Shown in pieces: positions 62,204-64,000 of a DNA stretch of 64,000 bases. The first letter of the stretch is position 1; each line of letters begins with the position of its first letter. The notes below the pieces were generated by a model. The model did no database searches. It had not been told where the DNA came from and worked only from the letters and a program-made list of their open reading frames with translations. Made by a program: the position numbers and the translations under genes. The DNA is from CAYQQU01 sp964419545. GTDB lineage: Bacteria; Bacteroidota; Bacteroidia; Chitinophagales; Saprospiraceae. The DNA lies in NCBI GenBank assembly GCA_964419545.1, contig CAYQQU010000006.1, positions 90,233 through 154,232 of the forward strand. The letters run 5' to 3'.

Positions 62204-62995
62204 TTAGCCCCCGCTGGTGCTAATTCGCTCATAACGGAACACCCGATCGGCGTTGGCGGTCGTCACTTCAGCGACCTGCTCCGGTGCGACGCCTTTCACC
62301 GCAGCGAGCTTTTCGGCGACGAGGCGGACGTAAGCACTTTCGTTGCGTTTTCCGCGGTGGGGCGCAGGCGCCAGGTAAGGCGCATCAGTCTCCAGCACCA
62401 AATGCGAAAGGTCGATGCCGGCCAGTGCCTTGTCGAGCCCCCCGTTTTTAAACGTGAGGACGCCGCCGATGCCCAGCAGGAAACCCAAATCGATGATGCG
62501 CCGGGCCTGCGCCTCGGTTCCGGTAAAACAATGAAAGATGCCGAAGAGCCGGTCATCTTTGACGGCTTCCAACATTTCGATGATCACGTCGATCGATTCG
62601 CGCGAATGAATGACGATGGGCGCCGACAAAGCCTTAGCCCATTCGATCTGTCGCAAAAAAGCGGCTTTCTGCTGTTCGAAATACGTCTTGTCCCAATACA
62701 GGTCGATGCCGATCTCGCCCACTGCTACGAAGCTTCTGCGCTGCAACCACTCTTCGACCACAGCCAGCTCGGCTTCGAAATTTTCATTGACCGAGCAGGG
62801 GTGCAATCCCATCATTGCAAAACACTCCCCCGGGTAAGCTTCCTCGAGGGCCAGCATGGCGTCTACCGAAGCGCTGTCGATATTGGGCAGGTAGAAGCGC
62901 GCAATGCCGCGCTCGCGCGCCCGGGCGATCACCTCGTCGCGGTCGTTGTCAAACTTCCGGGAATACAAATGGGCGTGTGTGTCAACTAACTCCAT
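62204..62995 (-). CDS. tatD: TatD-family metal-dependent DNase
   Basis: 263 residues from ATG 62995 (a GTG two codons upstream is also open). Metal ligands DTHAHLY (H7, H9), VGEIGIDLYW (E), VIHSRES (H), FHCFTG (H) and LETDAPYLAP (D) are all present and in order. TatD enzymes are 3'-5' exonucleases of DNA repair and turnover. Transcribed away from the RNase HI gene, with 98 bp between the two starts; about 117 bp separate its stop from the tRNA-Ser gene. Confidence 0.94.
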   Translation of the reverse strand: MELVDTHAHLYSRKFDNDRDEVIARARERGIARFYLPNIDSASVDAMLALEEAYPGECFAMMGLHPCSVNENFEAELAVVEEWLQRRSFVAVGEIGIDLYWDKTYFEQQKAAFLRQIEWAKALSAPIVIHSRESIDVIIEMLEAVKDDRLFGIFHCFTGTEAQARRIIDLGFLLGIGGVLTFKNGGLDKALAGIDLSHLVLETDAPYLAPAPHRGKRNESAYVRLVAEKLAAVKGVAPEQVAEVTTANADRVFRYERISTSGG

Positions 62996-63080
62996 GTACA
63001 CCTATTATTATAAGATTGCAGACCCGCCGTTTTTGGTGGGTAAGGCCGGGCTTTTTTCCAAAAGCAGGGCCCTTTTTTCC

Positions 63081-63088
63081 TAATTTTG
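63081..63088 (+). promoter_or_regulatory. TAnnTTTG box upstream of RNase HI
   Basis: TAATTTTG at 63081-63088 fits the Bacteroidota -7 element, only 5 bp before the ATG of the RNase HI gene. A transcription start about 7 bp downstream would give a leaderless or nearly leaderless mRNA. No clear -33 TTG was seen. Confidence 0.5.
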
Positions 63089-63093
63089 CGTCT

Positions 63094-63732
63094 ATGGCAA
63101 AGAAAAAGAAATTTTACGTCGTTTGGGAGGGTCACGAACCCGGAATTTATAATAGTTGGACAGAATGTCAGCAGCAAATCAAAGGATACCCCAACGCCAA
63201 ATACAAAGCTTTCGGCTCCCGGGAAGAGGCGGAAGCCGCTTTTCACGGCAATTATTTCGAATTTATGGGCGGGGGTAAATCCTCTACCAAACCGCGATTG
63301 GACGAACTTCCGGAGTCGGTCAGAAGCGAAATAAAATGGGACAGCATCGCCGTCGACGCCGCCTGCAGCGGCAACCCGGGCGTCATGGAATATCAGGGTG
63401 TAGAAACGGCGACTGGCCGGCAGCTGTTCCACAAAAAATTCTCCCTGGGCACCAACAACATCGGCGAGTTCCTCGCCATCGTGCACGCCCTGGCCCTCTT
63501 TCAGCAGCAAGGCGTGGATAAACCGATCTATACGGACTCCAAAATTGCCATGGGCTGGATCCGCCAGAAAAAGTGCAAGACCAAACTGCCCCGCAATGCC
63601 CAAACCCAACTGCTCTACCAGGTGATCGAACGCGCGGAACAGTGGCTCCACACTAATACCTACCCCAACGCGATTCTGAAGTGGGATACCGAAAGCTGGG
63701 GGGAGATCCCGGCGGATTTTGGGCGGAAGTAG
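63094..63732 (+). CDS. rnhA: Ribonuclease HI with N-terminal viroplasmin-like domain
   Basis: 212 residues. Residues 1-55 form the Caulimovirus-viroplasmin-like hybrid-binding domain (FYVVWEGHEPGIYNSWTECQQQI). The RNase H domain from about 82 has D88 (VDAACSGNPG), E125 (NNIGEFLAI), D148 (IYTDSKIAMG) and D208 (GEIPADFG), all four catalytic acids. Degrades RNA in RNA-DNA hybrids. The start is ATG 63094; the open frame upstream is not conserved. Confidence 0.95.
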   Translation: MAKKKKFYVVWEGHEPGIYNSWTECQQQIKGYPNAKYKAFGSREEAEAAFHGNYFEFMGGGKSSTKPRLDELPESVRSEIKWDSIAVDAACSGNPGVMEYQGVETATGRQLFHKKFSLGTNNIGEFLAIVHALALFQQQGVDKPIYTDSKIAMGWIRQKKCKTKLPRNAQTQLLYQVIERAEQWLHTNTYPNAILKWDTESWGEIPADFGRK

Positions 63733-63830
63733 GGCCTGGATTTTCAGGATGGACAGGATGGGGGAAGCTATTTTTATGGAAATAGAGCCTGGGTTTTCGG
63801 GATGGGGAGGCGGTCGGGCCTCGCGGAGGC

Positions 63831-63947
63831 GCCTGCCCGTTGCAGGCAGGAATCCCCAGATACGGTGAGTATCGCCCAATGAGCAAACGCAAGAATGGCG
63901 GGCAGCTTGGCTTCGCAATAGATTAATCCATGAATAATCCGGGTTAA
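63831..63947 (-). repeat. Family A repeat, long copy
   Basis: Reverse complement begins TTAACCCGGATTATTCATGG and shows the same internal blocks as 10731-10823 (TCTATTGC, CGCCATTCT, CTCACCGTA, CTGGGGAT, CTGCCTGCA). In the preceding bases, 63733-63762 and 63785-63806 carry an imperfect direct repeat of the GGATTTTCAGGATGG type. No gene lies between 63733 and the window end (268 bp). Confidence 0.72.
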
Positions 63948-63951
63948 AAAG

Positions 63952-63983
63952 AAGGCGGCGCCTCCGTACGGAGACGCCGCCTT
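63952..63983 (-). terminator. Hairpin terminator of a leftward gene beyond the window
   Basis: AAGGCGGCG pairs with CGCCGCCTT across the palindromic centre CTCCGTACGGAG. Read leftwards the stem is followed by CTTTTT, so it would end a transcript coming from the right of the window. The rightward side has only a weak T-tract. Confidence 0.65.
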
Positions 63984-64000
63984 GCTTTATTTATGCTTTA

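Overview
The window comes from a GC-rich (estimated high 50s %) member of the Bacteroidota, most plausibly a Saprospiria/Lewinella-like marine or environmental lineage. This rests on several signs: a SusC/SusD pair, type IX secretion sorting domains of both kinds (a PNPS-type tail on the gene at 23884 and a gliding-motility/CHU_C tail on the gene ending at 31964), DUF4293 and OstA-like proteins, an RNase HI with an N-terminal viroplasmin-like domain, and -7 promoter boxes of the Bacteroidota type TAnnTTTG upstream of several genes. The lineage below phylum level is an inference.

Layout. 1-10.6 kb: a DUF2279 protein cut by the window edge, a DUF2157 membrane protein, DUF4197, a P1/DmpA-type peptidase overlapping a MobA-like nucleotidyltransferase, two thioredoxin-fold proteins, an aldo/keto reductase and a large Asp-box (sortilin/VPS10-like) propeller protein. 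11-16 kb: a leftward regulatory block with an acyl-carrier-like protein lacking the phosphopantetheine serine, a LOG-family protein, an NtrC-type regulator without a DNA-binding tail, a STAS protein and an HATPase-GNAT fusion. 16-26.8 kb: metabolic and secreted genes (M20 amidohydrolase, methyltransferase, SLC13 transporter, vanadium-haloperoxidase-like lipoprotein, GH97 glycosidase, a T9SS-exported HExxH protein).

27-46.1 kb is the most distinctive region: a leftward, tightly packed locus SusC - SusD - UnbV/FG-GAP lipoprotein - small lipoprotein - UnbV/FG-GAP lipoprotein - T9SS-B exoprotein - relic of a TonB-dependent receptor tail - plug-only lipoprotein - UnbV/FG-GAP lipoprotein - aldo/keto reductase. 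Apart from the terminal reductase and the relic, every member is predicted to be exported or outer-membrane associated and there is no glycosidase inside, so it does not look like a classical polysaccharide utilisation locus.

46.5-51.4 kb: a retropepsin-like/PDZ protease, then a C39-peptidase ABC exporter and its HlyD-type adaptor, with no recognisable peptide substrate gene. 51.5-64 kb: housekeeping genes, including a glutaredoxin-like protein, a CPA2 antiporter, L21 and an L27 fused to a long acidic linker plus helix-hairpin-helix domain, a BatE-like TPR/SH3 protein, an OstA-like protein, a FAD oxidoreductase, DUF4293, an ExbB/ExbD energiser operon, tRNA-Ser(GGA), TatD and RNase HI.

Mobile and repeat content: two identical 123-bp MITE-like elements (17379 and 46300) with 4-bp YTAR target duplications, one of which forms the 3' end of a methyltransferase gene; at least two families of dispersed palindromic intergenic repeats; and two hexamer-type simple repeats. 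No transposase, integrase or CRISPR array is present. All calls rest on reading the sequence; no database search was run.
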